A DNA stretch of 64,000 nt from Anniella stebbinsi (GCA_029215795.1 JARDYH010000007.1:60876763-60940762); one strand, 5' to 3'; positions 20,936 through 31,415 are shown, counted from the first letter of the stretch. Made by a program: numbers and translations. Notes: generated by a model not told the origin, from the sequence alone.

Positions 20936-22060
20936 GTTGACTAGAGAGACCTTGATCTGATCCACCAAGCACTCCTTACATTCTCTCATTTCCTTCCCAT
21001 CCCTCCTCAAAATCCACCTTTACCATGATTGTGACGCAACCCCTTAGTCTCCGTAGCCTACTCTGAGTAGGCCTAAGTATGTCAAACTGCAATTATTGTG
21101 CCGTATTCTTCTTCCCCTGCCTAGCCCTGGCCTTTATTCCCCTCTCTTTCCTCTGTTGTTGTCTTCTAGATTATAAGCCCCTTGGGGCAGAGACCTGTCC
21201 TCTCATTTCTTGCATCTGAACAGCACAGCGCTATCTAAACTATATAGAGGGCGAGGGGGAGGGACTGAATAAACAACACAACTTTCCACCGTTTTCGGCA
21301 CTTTGAAAGTTTTTATTTTATTGTTTAAATTCGTAAACCATTTCTCTGGAGGCTGTACAACAAGGCAAATGCATGCACATCTTGCCAAATTTTAAAAGAA
21401 GAAGGTTTGAGAACAGCAGCAAATGTATAATAACCTTGCAGCAAGGCTATCTATTCCCCATCTGTTTGGGGATACTTAGGAGACTGTATTTGCATACCCT
21501 CCAAATGTCTGTGTTTACCGGGGACAATCTTACCTTTTTCAGGTACTTCTCCATCATCCCCTATTTTGTCTTTTGGATAGATTTTGGGGAATGCCTTGGG
21601 GGGAAAAAAGGCTGTTCGCGTAGGAGGCTGAAATTGGCGTTCTTCAAGTTTTGGGCCCCTTCTCTGGGCCCCTGAAAGCTAAACCTGATCGGTAGTGGGT
21701 GGGTGTATCCATTGTACTGCAGATGCACGGAGATGCGCACAGCAGGCTACTGCGCACTAGCGCGAAGCTCCGCTTCCTCCTCCCACCCCGGCACATTTTC
21801 TGTCAGGATGTGCTTAAGTGGCAGAATAAAGGAGCAGCTTAGAAGTAGGCGAAACCACGACCCTCTTCTTGTTTGTGAAGCGGCAATGGCTGTAAAAAGG
21901 GACTCCTGCGAACATCAAGGGCTAAAAAAGCAGATGGGCACGCTTTGAAGAGCCCTCCCCATGAGGAGGTGTCGGTGTTCATGTGCGCATTTCAAAGAGG
22001 CTTCACCATTGGCCTTTTTCTGCCTTTTCCTGTCACACAGGGATCCTGGAGTGTAACCCT
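20936..22060. other. Intron 7 stretch, no gene recognised
   Basis: Nothing with splice and coding support. A minus-strand AATAAA (21310-21322, within TTTTTATTTTATTG) is a possible distal poly(A) signal for FAM83G but is 4 kb beyond its stop codon. Confidence 0.35.
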
Positions 22061-22099
22061 CATCGATTTCTGGTTGGGGCCTTGTACGGTCTCCCCATG

Positions 22100-22325
22100 C
22101 TGACTGGGGATGATGGGAGCTGTAGTCCAACCAGTGGAGACTGATGGCTCCGAAGTCAGTGATGCGGTGAATCCACTCCGGGTTGCAGTCAGAACCAGCC
22201 AGAACTCTAAAGGAGCTCTCCAAGGTGTGGAGTTCTAGCTCCTTTAGAGTTCTGACCGAAACCCAGGCTGGATTTACTGCCTCATTGATCTTGGAGCCAC
22301 CTGCCTCCACTGAGTCCAACCCACC
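22100..22325. mobile_element. Foldback repeat with GAACTCTAAAGGAGCT arms
   Basis: The segment AACTCTAAAGGAGCT (about 22203-22217) and its reverse complement AGCTCCTTTAGAGTT (about 22237-22251) flank CTCCAAGGTGTGGAGTTCT. The outer parts (TGTAGTCCAACCAGTGGAG and CCTCCACTGAGTCCAACC) are weaker. Related half copies lie at 23225-23330 and 34420-34520. Confidence 0.55.
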
Positions 22326-22403
22326 TGGTTGGGGAAGGCTGTGGAAGGGGCTAAAGGTGTGAATATCGGCTTCCAGGGTTGGCAGGCAGCATCAAGCCTC
22401 TGG

Positions 22404-22427
22404 ATTGGCCAAACCTGGTATAAATAG
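22404..22427 (+). promoter_or_regulatory. Inverted CCAAT box and TATA box (possible LTR or cryptic promoter)
   Basis: ATTGG at about 22404-22408 is followed by TATAAATAG at 22419-22427. The spacing is tight, and the following 30 bp are GC-rich. No gene begins downstream, so it may be the promoter of an LTR fragment or a coincidence. Confidence 0.25.
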
Positions 22428-23654
22428 GAGCCGAGCAGGCTTTCAGCCTTGGGCCAGCTCAGACGTTTGGTCTGTTGCATCAGCTTCATCGTCCCAATCC
22501 AGAGCTGGATCCAGGTACCCACAACACTGGCCTGGCTTGGACAAATCTATGGGGGGGAAAAGAACTGGCCCAGAACTCCAAACACGCACCATCATCATCT
22601 GTCAGAAACAAGACGGGCTGCGTCTGATGGGTGTAGCAGCATGCGCCATTTTGGATTTTTCACCTCACGAACCCCGATGCCTTGAACCGGCCCTGCAACC
22701 CATTGAAAGGGCCCTTCCTCTTGAGCGGGCACCGAAAGCCAACGCTGAGCCGGAGTGGATAATGCGGGAGTGCCTCCCACGCCCTGCTGGGGCGGCTCGT
22801 CGTTGGGTTGCCACGGCGAGGCTTTGAAAAGAGCCTCGAATGCACATTCCTGTTGGCGCTTGCAACGGGACGCCGTCATCACCCGCCCCTTGCAAACTCC
22901 TTCAAATCGTTCATTATCCCAAGAGGGCAGCTTTAATCCTTCAGCATTTGTGGGTGCTTGTGCTGTTCTCTGGGAGGTGACCTCCTTGCAGGGGTGGCCG
23001 TTTTTGTCTGGTGAAACCCTTGCCTTGCCTTGCCAAGCCCGGAGTAGCTGAATCATGCTTTTTCCCCCCATTGTGATTCATTTCTTTCCAATTTCCTTTG
23101 ATGATCAAGCAGCATCTGAAATGGCGTGCTGAGTCAGACCCTTGCCTAGTACACCCACTGCAGCCTTCCCCAGCCTGGTGCACTCCAGATCTTATGGACT
23201 GCAACCTCCATATCTCCTATCACGTGCCTACACAGAGCACCTTGGATCGCTCCCATAGAGTTCTGACTGAAACCTGGAGTGGATTCGCCACCTTGCCGGC
23301 ACTGGAGCAACCAGCCTCCGTTGGTTCAACCGCTGGAGTTGCAGCTCTCTGTCCGAAATGAATCTCGTTTCTCCTGCTCCAATGGTTGTGAAGGGCCTAA
23401 CGCCAAGTCAGAAAAGTGGCCTATCTGGGCCTCCGTATGGTCTACTCCAGGGATGGGAGACGAGATGTGGGTCTCCAATTCCCCCTCAGCCCCAGCCAGC
23501 ATTGACCAATGAGCGGGGATGATGGGAATTAGAATTGTAGAGTCGGAAGGGACTTGACTACATTGGGACGGCTGTGAGTTCTCTACGTCTTGCCAGTACT
23601 GAATGGCAGCTGCTTTCGAAGGTTTTAGGTGAGGGTCTTTCCTATCCCAGAAGA

Positions 23655-23990
23655 AGAGCCCTGATGCTGGATCAGACCGAGGGTCCATCTAGTCCAGCAT
23701 TCTCTTCACACAGCGGCCAACCAGCAGAACCCACAAGCAGGACATGAAGGCAAGAGCATCCTCCTGCCCATGTTCCCCAGCAACTGGTGTACCTTAGGCC
23801 TACTGTCTCTGATACTGGAGGTAGCACAGAGCCATCAGGACTAGTAGCCACTGGTAGCCTTCTCCGCCACGCATTTGCCCAAGGGCACCCTCTCCAGCAA
23901 GTGGTCTGTACTGCCTCTGAATCTGGAGGTAATATATAGCCATCATGACTAGTAGCCATTGATGGTCTTGTCCTTCATGATGTTGTCTAA
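23655..23990 (-). mobile_element. Lizard interspersed SINE-like repeat
   Basis: The plus strand reads GATGCTGGATCAGACCGAGG, GTCCATCTAGTCCAGCATTC, then CATGTTCCCCAGCAACTGGT and a second diverged half ending near 23990. It is the same family as 46527-46770, 50545-50730, 53216-53400 and 57540-57790. Its tRNA head was not resolved. Confidence 0.7.
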
Positions 23991-23999
23991 CCTGCCACC

Positions 24000-24080
24000 T
24001 GTCATTCTTTTAACTTGAGGTACCTGGGACTGAACCTGGGACCTTCTGCAAGCAAAGCTGGTGCCCTCTTAGGGAGCGAC
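24000..24080 (-). mobile_element. Sauria-type SINE, promoter-end fragment
   Basis: The plus strand has GGTACCTGGGACTGAACCTGGGACCTTCTGC, the reversed B-box region (GGTTCAGTCCCAGG) of Sauria tRNA SINEs. Confidence 0.55.
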
Positions 24081-24546
24081 GGGCTCATGTTTGCTGCTAC
24101 AGAATGGCCTAAATTGAAGGTCCCCCTCTCTCGTTCATAGTGAACTTCGGGGTTTATCCAATGAAATCGATGGGCAGCAGATTCAGGAATGGGAATCCCT
24201 GAATCGGCATTCCCAGATTTGGCTGGGTAGGATGGGGCGTTGGAGTCTGGAGGCATCTAGGAGTGACCAGTTTGGGGTAGGCCAGGATAGAAGCCAGCAA
24301 GAGCTGCCCCCTTGCATCAGCATCTCTCCTTCCTTTAGTGTCTAGTGCTACAAAATGTGTGATGAGGCCTCAGCAGTTGAATGAAGTGAGCAGGAGGGGT
24401 CCAGGAGCAACGTTGAAGCCCCATGTGAACTTTCTACATGCTGAGTTCGATCCATTGGCCCATGAAAGCCCAGAACTGCCTTCTCAGTGGCAGCTCGCTC
24501 TTTGGGTGCGGGTGAGTGGGGAGGGGTGTTCTCAGGAAGGGTCTTT

Positions 24547-24645
24547 CCCAACCCTGCTATTTGAGACCTTTTGAACTGGAGGTGGCGGGGATCGAACTGC
24601 AAACCTTCTGCCGGCGAAGTGCGTGCTTTGCCTACTGAGCTATTT
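24547..24645 (-). mobile_element. Sauria-type SINE, promoter-end fragment
   Basis: The segment GAACTGGAGGTGGCGGGGATCGAACTGCAAACC then GCCTACTGAGCTA is the reversed tRNA-related head (box A TAGCTCAGTAGG, box B GGTTTGCAGTTCGATCC). The 3' half is missing. Confidence 0.65.
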
Positions 24646-24659
24646 CAGAGTAATAAAGT

Positions 24660-25000
24660 CGGAGCTTATGACCCTCCAGCCCAGTCCTGTACCTGTGATA
24701 TTCCGCACATAACGCAGGTTCTCTGCCGTTGAGTCACTGGCCCTGCCCGGAAGCGTTTTCTCATGCTACCCTCTCTGGAGAAATGCACGACACGACAACG
24801 TTGTGCGTTCCGGGATTCCCTACCGATCTCCGCTTCGGTTTACTGGGAACAGGAAGCGTCATGATGTTGCGCTTAACGTGTTGTAGCACTGGAATCCGTG
24901 GCGGAAGAGAGGAAGAAGGTGACGCAGCCTTTCAGCTGAGGGGGAAATATCTGACAAATGGTGAGCCATGCTCTTGCGTTTCCTTGGCCATTGGGTACAT
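24660..25000. other. Intron 7 end, nothing recognised
   Basis: Ordinary-composition intron sequence before SLC5A10 exon 8. On the minus strand it is the zone where a FAM83G transcript would have to end if it uses the ATTAAA at 25006-25011. Confidence 0.35.
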
Positions 25001-25005
25001 CTGTC

Positions 25006-25011
25006 TTTAAT
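25006..25011 (-). promoter_or_regulatory. FAM83G: Candidate polyadenylation signal ATTAAA for FAM83G
   Basis: The plus strand reads TTTAAT, so the minus strand carries ATTAAA, the second most common vertebrate poly(A) hexamer. It is the first such hexamer after the FAM83G stop codon at 25404. Downstream GU-richness is only moderate. Confidence 0.35.
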
Positions 25012-25058
25012 TGGCTCCTCCTCCTCTCTTCCGCCATTCCCCCCCTTTTTTTAAAAAG

Positions 25059-25264
25059 CTTTCGACAAGATTGGCGGCTACCACAACCTGGAAGAGGCCT
25101 ACTTAAACGCCATCCCGTCTAAGATTATCCCCAACGCGACGTGCCACCTGCCCCGTGTCGATGCGATGCACCTCTTCCGGGATCCAGTCTCCGGAGACCT
25201 TCCCTGGACTGGCATGACGTTTGGGCTCTCGGTTTTGGCCATGTGGTACTGGTGCACAGACCAG
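25059..25264 (+). CDS. SLC5A10: SLC5A10 exon 8 (glycosylated loop and sugar-gating helix)
   Basis: The exon encodes residues 216-284. It starts [20 protein letters not shown], contains the N-glycosylation sequon N241-A-T beside a conserved Cys, the SGLT motif [17 protein letters not shown], and ends [10 protein letters not shown]. Tyr279 and Trp280 match SGLT1 Y290 and W291; Ala276 replaces the Thr287 of SGLT1. The acceptor is tttttttaaaaag|CT, phase 1 in; the donor is CAG|gtaaat, phase 0 out. The antisense FAM83G stop codon lies only about 140 bp to the right, so this exon is probably covered by the FAM83G 3' UTR. Confidence 0.95.
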
Positions 25265-25403
25265 GTAAATGTAAACGCAACGCCCCCCACCTCTTCCCTC
25301 CTGGGCTAAAGCACAACTGCAGGCACCCCTTCCTTGGGTCTCTGGACTGCGCGGGCTCTCTCTAAAACACCCAAATGTCCCCGAAGGATTGTCTCCAACG
25401 GTC

Positions 25404-25814
25404 TTATTGGTTCTTGTGGCCGGCAGTGGCTTGGTGCCTTCTTTTGGAATCTGACCACTGGCTCGCCTTGCTCTTTAGGTGTTTGGATTGTGACAGTTTG
25501 GACAAAGGGATGCCCAGAGGTGTCCTTAGCTCTTCCTGGGCCTTCTGGCTTTCTTGGAATGGGGACAGCGCGCCGCCGGTTGCTCTCGGTGAACCTCCTC
25601 CTTGGGAGAAGCGACTGGGCTGCGAGTTCTTGCTGGAGCTGAAGGGTTTGCTCTGCCAGTAGGGCTGGCCGGCTGGGCCTGGGGAGAAATGTTTTGCCCT
25701 GGATCCATCCCGCTGGTGTTTGCCGTCTTCCGGACCTTTCCCTTGTTGGGTACCGCTTTTGCCTCTTGCGGCAGACACTTGCATCCTGGGTCCATAGCAG
25801 AACAATTGTGGTCC
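25404..25814 (-). CDS. FAM83G: FAM83G coding exon 5 (C-terminus and stop)
   Basis: The exon encodes residues 765-900 and the stop. After a weakly conserved Gln/Lys/Ser-rich stretch it ends in TPLGIPLSKLSQSKHLKSKA then QWSDSKRRHQATAGHKNQ, which closely matches the C-terminal tail recalled for mammalian FAM83G. The acceptor is gctccgtacacag|GGA, phase 0, compatible with the exon 4 donor 10.2 kb upstream. An extra small exon between them cannot be excluded. It lies in SLC5A10 intron 8, 140 bp from exon 8. Confidence 0.88.
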   Translation of the reverse strand, partial: GPQLFCYGPRMQVSAARGKSGTQQGKGPEDGKHQRDGSRAKHFSPGPAGQPYWQSKPFSSSKNSQPSRFSQGGGSPRATGGALSPFQESQKAQEELRTPLGIPLSKLSQSKHLKSKASQWSDSKRRHQATAGHKNQ

Positions 25815-25819
25815 CTGTG

Positions 25820-27660
25820 TACGGAGCAGAAAAGAATGTAAGGTTCTGAGTAACCATTATTTCTTTTGCATCATCTGTACCTATGGCTTTGCTTTAGGAA
25901 AGTACAAGAATTTAGATCCCTGCCCTGAGGGGATTACAATCTGGAATTCAACACTGGGGAGATGATGGAGAAAAGGAGGCAAGGAGAAACGGGAGGATGG
26001 ATGTTCGTTTCTTTTGGTTTACATGGATGTAGACTTGAGTACAGTCTGGGGGTCCAGGGAAGTTGTGTCGAAAGCTGCATGGAAAAGGTTGTTCTAAGGA
26101 GACAGAGGAGGGTTCTGGGAGGGGTTTCTTCGCATAAGGGGCAGCAAAGGAAAATGGGCTGGAGAGAAGAGGGGATCTATGGGGATCTGGGAGTGGGCAT
26201 CAAGAAAGAAAGGATGTGGTTATTTGAGGGGACAGGAGTCCTTCTGGAGGCAGAGGGTGGCGGAACTGGGGAGCAGCGGCCGTTGGCAGAGATGTTACAA
26301 CTGGGAATCTCCAACATGGTGCCCGTGGGCATAATGTGCTTGCCGACACCACTCTGGGCTGAAAGTTATTCAACTCCCTTGATTTAGAGTCTCAGGCTGA
26401 GCTGTGGATCGTAAGTCCCCCAGTTGGATTCTCCACCCTGCTCTGGCCTTGCGAGGCATCCCTACGGCAAGCCCCTGTTCTCCCAGCCTCCTTTATCTGC
26501 AACACGGGGATAAATGAATGCTACCCTGCCTTACAGGGTTGTTGTAAGGATGCCTCGGATAAAGCGTGCAGAATGCACTGAAGACAGGGAAAATGCCGTA
26601 TTGTGAATGGATGAATTAATCAATTAATAATAGTTAGCATTTGACAGACACCCACACATACACCACCACCGCTGTGGCCAGAACGCAAAGAGGTGCCTTG
26701 CCTGCCGTGCTAAAACCTTTGTGCTCAGGAGAGACTTTAGACATGTTGAAGCAGCCCAGCAAAATAGCAAATATTTAAACTGTTGAGGCTCGCCACACCT
26801 GGTCCACAAACAGGACTCAAACGGAAGACTTGGGAGAGGCTTGGATATTGATTGCTAGAGAACCTCTTTGCCTTTCTCTTTTCTTCCCTAGCCCAACCAG
26901 AAATACAGCTACTGTTCTTTTCAGGCTACGATTTGTGTGTGTGTGTGTGTGTGTGTGTGTCTGTCACTGGTGAGGGGGTAAGCCCAGGGAGCTGCCTTAT
27001 ACCAAGACATGGGGAGCAGGGGGCGTTGGCTGGCACCCCTGAGGATATTCCAGGTTCCTTTCCTGGATTTTCAGCTTGCGATTAAAAGCCGAAAGAAAAA
27101 TCAAGTTGCTAGTCCTCTTGGTTATGGAGATCTAAGAAATGCATGCAAGTGGCATTATACCCAATTGCCCAGTAAGATGGCGACCCACAGAATGTCCAAT
27201 CATGACCCATTCGTTAACCCCAATGAGTTAATGTTTACATGACCCCTTATCGATAGTAGTATTCAGTCCTGTTGGCTCTGTTCCAGGCTTGTAGGACTTG
27301 CCTTGTTTTTCGCTAAAACTCCAAGATCCACCAACCAAAGCCAGGTGCAAAATGGTGGCCCAGAAAGGCAGACGTAGAATTGCCAAGCAAGGGGGCCCCC
27401 AAGCACATGCTCAGCCTAGGAATTAGTTTTCAGGAATTAGTTTTCAGGACCATGGTTAGAGCTCGCACACAAATCCCCTGCAAGTTTTCTTGCAGCTTAA
27501 TTTAGGAGCAGGGAGAAGCATGTTTGTTTTGGCTACTGGAGTAGCAAATCCTTGCTGATCTACCAGTGCATCCTGATGTCCCTCCTACCTGGTCCTGCCC
27601 CATGCCAACCAATTTGATCCAGCTTTCCTGGACCAAACCAAAAGTCCATCTTGTCCAGCA
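25820..27660. other. Shared intron (SLC5A10 intron 8 / FAM83G intron 4), mostly unrecognised
   Basis: Contains a MIR/CORE-like SINE remnant (about 26440-26600), a (GT)n run (26933-26960) and ordinary intron sequence. No exon is supported. Confidence 0.4.
26933..26960. repeat. (GT)n microsatellite
   Basis: Fourteen uninterrupted GT units. Confidence 0.95.
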
Positions 27661-27673
27661 GCCGCTCACCTTC

Positions 27674-27760
27674 ATAGAATCATAGAATCATAGGATAGTA
27701 TTGAGTCCAACCCCCTGCTCAACGCAGGAATCCACTTTAAAGTTGCCAGCCGCATGCTAT
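27674..27760 (-). mobile_element. CR1-type LINE 3' terminus
   Basis: The plus strand starts with the CR1 terminal repeat ATAGAATCATAGAATCATAGG, then GAGTCCAACCCCCTGCTCAA. It is a short 5'-truncated copy. Confidence 0.75.
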
Positions 27761-28019
27761 GAGGAAGCTCACAACCACTTAGCTACCAGTGTCATGGTTA
27801 GACCTCTCTTCTTTTCCCATGTGGTTGTCTAATCCCTTCCTAAAGCATCGTAAAAACCACGTTACGTTAGATGTGTAGTGTTGCGTGCAGATACGCCCGT
27901 CTTTCGCACCCCTGGCCACAACAAGACTGCAGTGTGTGGGGAGGGCAGGTTTAACCCTTTCTCTCCAGCGAATGAAGATCACCTCCTTTCCTGCTCTGCA
28001 AGGAACCTGAGAATAACTT

Positions 28020-28141
28020 TCCCCAACGTCTTGTCCTCCAGATGAATTGGGCTGCAACTCCCATTATTCACAGCGTCTGCCAAGGATGAGAAGGATGTGC
28101 AATCCAGCACATCTGGAGGTGTACCAGCTTGGGAAAGGCTG
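28020..28141. mobile_element. Short palindromic MITE-like repeat
   Basis: The copy has CTTTCCCCAACGTCTTGTCCTCCAGATGAATTGGGCTGC at the left and GCACATCTGGAGGTGTACCAGCTTGGGAAAGGCTG at the right, imperfect reverse complements. Confidence 0.65.
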
Positions 28142-28144
28142 CCT

Positions 28145-29190
28145 TAAAGAGGGAGTTGGGAGGAAGGAGAAGCTCCCATTGCCGCAACATGTCGTGGATC
28201 GCTTAGGATAAACCTCTTTGCCAGGGAAAAGCCCGGGCAGGTTGGTTTTGCCCGTTCAGTCAGCACACCGGGGTGAATCACCTGCTTCCTTTGAGTCACA
28301 GATCCCCTGGAATGTCATCATTCTTCACTCTCAGCATTTTCCTCTATTTATAAGATGCAAGGAATGATTTCGGAAGAGGAGGAGATTCTGGGTTGGTTTT
28401 CCCCTTCTGTGCAATGGGGGCAATCGCGCAAGATCCCTGCGAGTAAGAGCCCTGCCTGGGAGGGTTTGCTTCATTATGTAATGACTACCGGCATCCTGTT
28501 TCGGAGGTGAAGAAGGCATTTGAGCCTCCCGGCTTTATGCAGCTTGTAAAAGCCACATGTGTTTTAATATTGCTACCTGGCTTTTTTGGCAATCAGGAAT
28601 CAGCATGGCAGCGACCTTGCTGATGGTCCTCAGAGAGGTTTGAGCTGCCATTCCTTGGCATGCTTGCAAGGCAGTACCTCCCACAGCGTGGTGAGAACTG
28701 AACTTCTGAGTCAACACCCTCAGGATCGAGCTGTCAGGCTGTTGCGATCCCGTAGGAAGAAACGGTTGGCCGTGTTGTTATGTAGAATGTCTCCTGTCCT
28801 GGGAGGGAAACTCAGATGTTGGATTCCAAAAGGGCTCCAAGCTTTTTGTGCTGGGTGGAAGGAGGGAGGGAGGTATAAACTCACCAGGGGAAAGAGGTGT
28901 CTGGTCCTCCTTGGGTTTTGCCAGGTCTTCCAGTAAGACCCAAACTAGATTTGAGAATACTCCTACTTGTTCACCAGAGTAGTCCAGTGCTTTCCTGTCT
29001 TTGTTCCTCTCGTCTTGCAACTTTTTGGAGTTACCTTTATTCAAGGTTTTTTTTGCCTTCTAGTTTTAGGCTCAGGGCTACACGTTGCCTCATCATCAGC
29101 TATTGGCTCTAGGCAGCAGTGCTGAAGCATGGGGAAGTGTTTAGCCCTTCACCCCATGTGTGTCTTTTCCATGATCCAAATCACCTATTG
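28145..29190. other. Shared intron, no feature recognised
   Basis: No exon-like sequence or clear repeat was found in either strand. Confidence 0.35.
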
Positions 29191-29194
29191 TGTG

Positions 29195-29420
29195 TCTGCT
29201 GTGTGGCTAAGTTCACCACCCTGAACAACCCAACCACAAACCATGGGTTCTCAAGGTGGCTTGTTCGGGGGAAAAATAAGCCATGCTGCATGGTAAACAA
29301 ACCAGCCTGTGGAAAATGTCCTGGGTTCAAACAACACTCTAACCCACAGTTGAACAAACAACCCACGGTTCCACAACAACTCACACTTAGTGTGTTGTGT
29401 GAACAGCCTCATTGTGGTGT
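29195..29420. mobile_element. Palindromic repeat related to 15085-15275
   Basis: It has arms built from CAACCCAACCACAAACCATGG and the reverse-related CACAGTTGAACAAACAACCC then CACTTAGTGTGTTGTGTGAACAGCC. The CACACAACACACT end matches the GTGTTGTGTGAACCC end of the copy at 15085. Confidence 0.5.
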
Positions 29421-30199
29421 TCCTTGCCAGGAGCTCCACCCAACATTATCCTGTGCATGCTTACTTGGAAGTAAGCTTCACTGCATTCAGTGGGGCTTCC
29501 TCTCTTGTAACTGCGCGAAGGGTTGCAGCGTTGAGCAGCAAACTAGCCGTCACGCTGGCTCCTGACGGCACAGAAAGTCGTGAGGCAATTTTTAACATGT
29601 GGGTATAAAGGGGGCTTTTGCAAGCCACATGAAGCAGGAATGTCCAGGCACGCACATTGCCTATTAAAAGCAAACCTTCCCAGGCCTTTTTGCATAGGTC
29701 TCCAGTCTGCCTGTGGCGCTCTTTAAATCTCTCCCCCTTAATGTTAATCATCAATTCATCACCTTCGTCTGCATCCCAACCCTCCTGCGGGGCGCTCCGG
29801 CTGGCAGACAGGGAGGGAGGGAGTTAAATCCAAAGAGACCCAAGTGGTTTCGTCCCCAGTTCGTAGCAGAGGCGAAATCTGTTTTATTGTTCACAGCTCA
29901 ATACCCTGAACAAAATGCTAATGCTCATCTCCGGAGCAACACCACCAGATTAATGGAATTGGGGAGAGGGGCTTGTGGCAAAATGGGATGGGGGCACCCT
30001 GGCTGCACCCTCTCATCTTACTTTGGAGCTTTGAAAGGAAAAGCTGGGGGGGGGTCTGCTGTCTTTCAAAAATGCAAGGGAGTGAGGGGCCCGTTGTGCC
30101 AGAATACACCAGCTGAGGGTAAACGGATTTAATTATACCATTTTCTTTGATTGATGGTGTGTTTTTGTTTTGTTTTTACATCCCCCCCACCCTAGCATT

Positions 30200-30800
30200 A
30201 TTGCTGTTGTTATGAAAATCTCTTAGGCGCCTTCAGCAAAACTGGAGGGGGAAAGATTCAAGGCAACTTGCAACAAAATAAAAACCATCGTCAATAAAAT
30301 TGCCAATTAACAACTAATACATGAGTGACAACCAAACACAATTCAACCGATGCTGAACAGAACCTGTTATATCCATCATATGCCTTGATACGGAGAGCTT
30401 TCCCTAGCAGGGTGGCCACCACCAAAAAGGCCTGCTCCCTGGTTGCCATCCTGCATACGTCCCCTTGGAGGGAGGCCTCACGTGTTATTCGTAGGGCAGG
30501 GGTAAGTTCGTCCCAGCAGAGGCACTCCACCAGGCGTTACGAAGGAACCTAGGAAGCGGCCTTCTACTGAGTCAGGCCCTTGGTCCATCTAGCCCAGTAT
30601 TGTTGACACTGACTGGAAGCCATGGTTCTCCAGGGCTTCAAGCAGGATCTTCCCAAGCCCTACCTGGAGAGGCCAGGAATCGAACCTGGGACCTTCCGTA
30701 TCCAAAGCAGGGACTCTGCCACTGAGTTACAGCGACAGGTATTGCGGTCCCATGCTGCATATACTTTACAGGCTAAAACCAGCACCTTGAATTAATGTCG
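30200..30800 (-). mobile_element. L2-type LINE 3' end, split by a SINE
   Basis: Reversed L2 3' UTR and end of the polymerase frame lie at about 30200-30537 (GTGGCCACCACCAAAAAGGC, CTGCTCCCTGGTTGCC). The frame resumes at 30745-30800 (GGTATTGCGGTCCCATGCTG, CCAGCACCTTGAATTAATG) after a Sauria SINE. The split junction (CAGGCGTTA and CAGGTATT) looks like an old target duplication. Confidence 0.75.
30538..30745 (-). mobile_element. Sauria-type SINE, near full length
   Basis: On the plus strand it reads from the 3' end: GGCCTTCTACTGAGTCAGGC, GGTCCATCTAGCCCAGTATTG, CCCTACCTGGAGAGGCC, then GGAATCGAACCTGGGACC (reversed B box) and CACTGAGTTACA (reversed A box). It is inserted into an L2-type LINE. Confidence 0.85.
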
Positions 30801-30916
30801 CCATCTCTCTCTCTCTAAATATTCAGGCTGCGTGTTCACTCTGTGTCAAGGTAAACCAGAGCCCTTTTCAGGGCATCCTAGTCTCACTCTTGCTGTGTTG
30901 CTGTTCTTTTGTACAG

Positions 30917-31052
30917 GTCATTGTCCAAAGGTCTCTCGCTGCAAAGAATCTCAGCCACGCCAAGGCAGGGTCCATCCTAGCCAGCTACTTAAAAATGCTG
31001 CCCATGATTGTCATCGTCATGCCAGGGATGATAAGCCGCATACTGTACCCAG
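30917..31052 (+). CDS. SLC5A10: SLC5A10 exon 9
   Basis: The exon encodes residues 285-329 plus one base of codon 330: [20 protein letters not shown], then [10 protein letters not shown], then [11 protein letters not shown]. This is the most conserved stretch of the SGLT family. Lys310 matches SGLT1 K321. The acceptor is cttttgtacag|GTC and the donor CCAG|gtaagg, phase 1. The exon sits inside intron 4 of the antisense gene FAM83G. Confidence 0.95.
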
Positions 31053-31264
31053 GTAAGGTGCCATTAAACCCTGAAGCAGAAATGTCAGAGAGGCTGATCT
31101 CTTACTGGTGTTTCCCTAGTGGTCAAGGGGTCAACATGGGAGAAGCCACGCGAGGGAGGGCAAACGCCTTATTCCACTGTTGCCCTGCAGCAACTGGCAT
31201 TTGGCCACCATGCCTAGTGGTCATGGATTGAGCCATCCTTCATGAATTTGACTAATGTCCTTTG

Positions 31265-31415
31265 AAAGCAGGGATGGGCAATTTATGGCCCTCCAGGTTG
31301 TTTCCCCCCTTTTCTTGGCCTACAGTTCCCATGATCCTTCACTATTGATGATGCTGGCTAGGGCTGATGGGAGTTGTAGGCCAGAACAAGCAGGATTCTT
31401 TCCCAACTCTACACA
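31265..31415. mobile_element. Short palindromic MITE-like repeat
   Basis: GGGCAATTTATGGCCCTCCAGG, then CCTACAGTTCCCATGATCC and the complementary GATGGGAGTTGTAGGCC, form a foldback. It lies 213 bp after SLC5A10 exon 9. Confidence 0.6.

Larger units (their letters stand above)
24985..25403 (-). other. FAM83G: Candidate FAM83G 3' UTR, antisense over SLC5A10 exon 8
   Basis: Between the stop codon and SLC5A10 exon 8 (25265-25403) neither AATAAA nor ATTAAA occurs on the minus strand. The first usable hexamer is ATTAAA at 25011-25006, just past exon 8. A 3' UTR ending near 24985 would be about 420 nt and contain the whole complement of exon 8. The real end is unknown and could be further left, for example after AATAAA-type sequence near 21310-21322. 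Confidence 0.4.

Noticed and set aside
20603..20944. Cys/Val/Leu-rich frames resembling a membrane protein
   Set aside because: They are translations of the TG- and CT-rich low-complexity tract.
25306..25857. 183-codon frame overlapping the last FAM83G exon
   Set aside because: It is an alternative reading frame on the same strand as FAM83G exon 5. The competing frame has the conserved C-terminal tail and phase.
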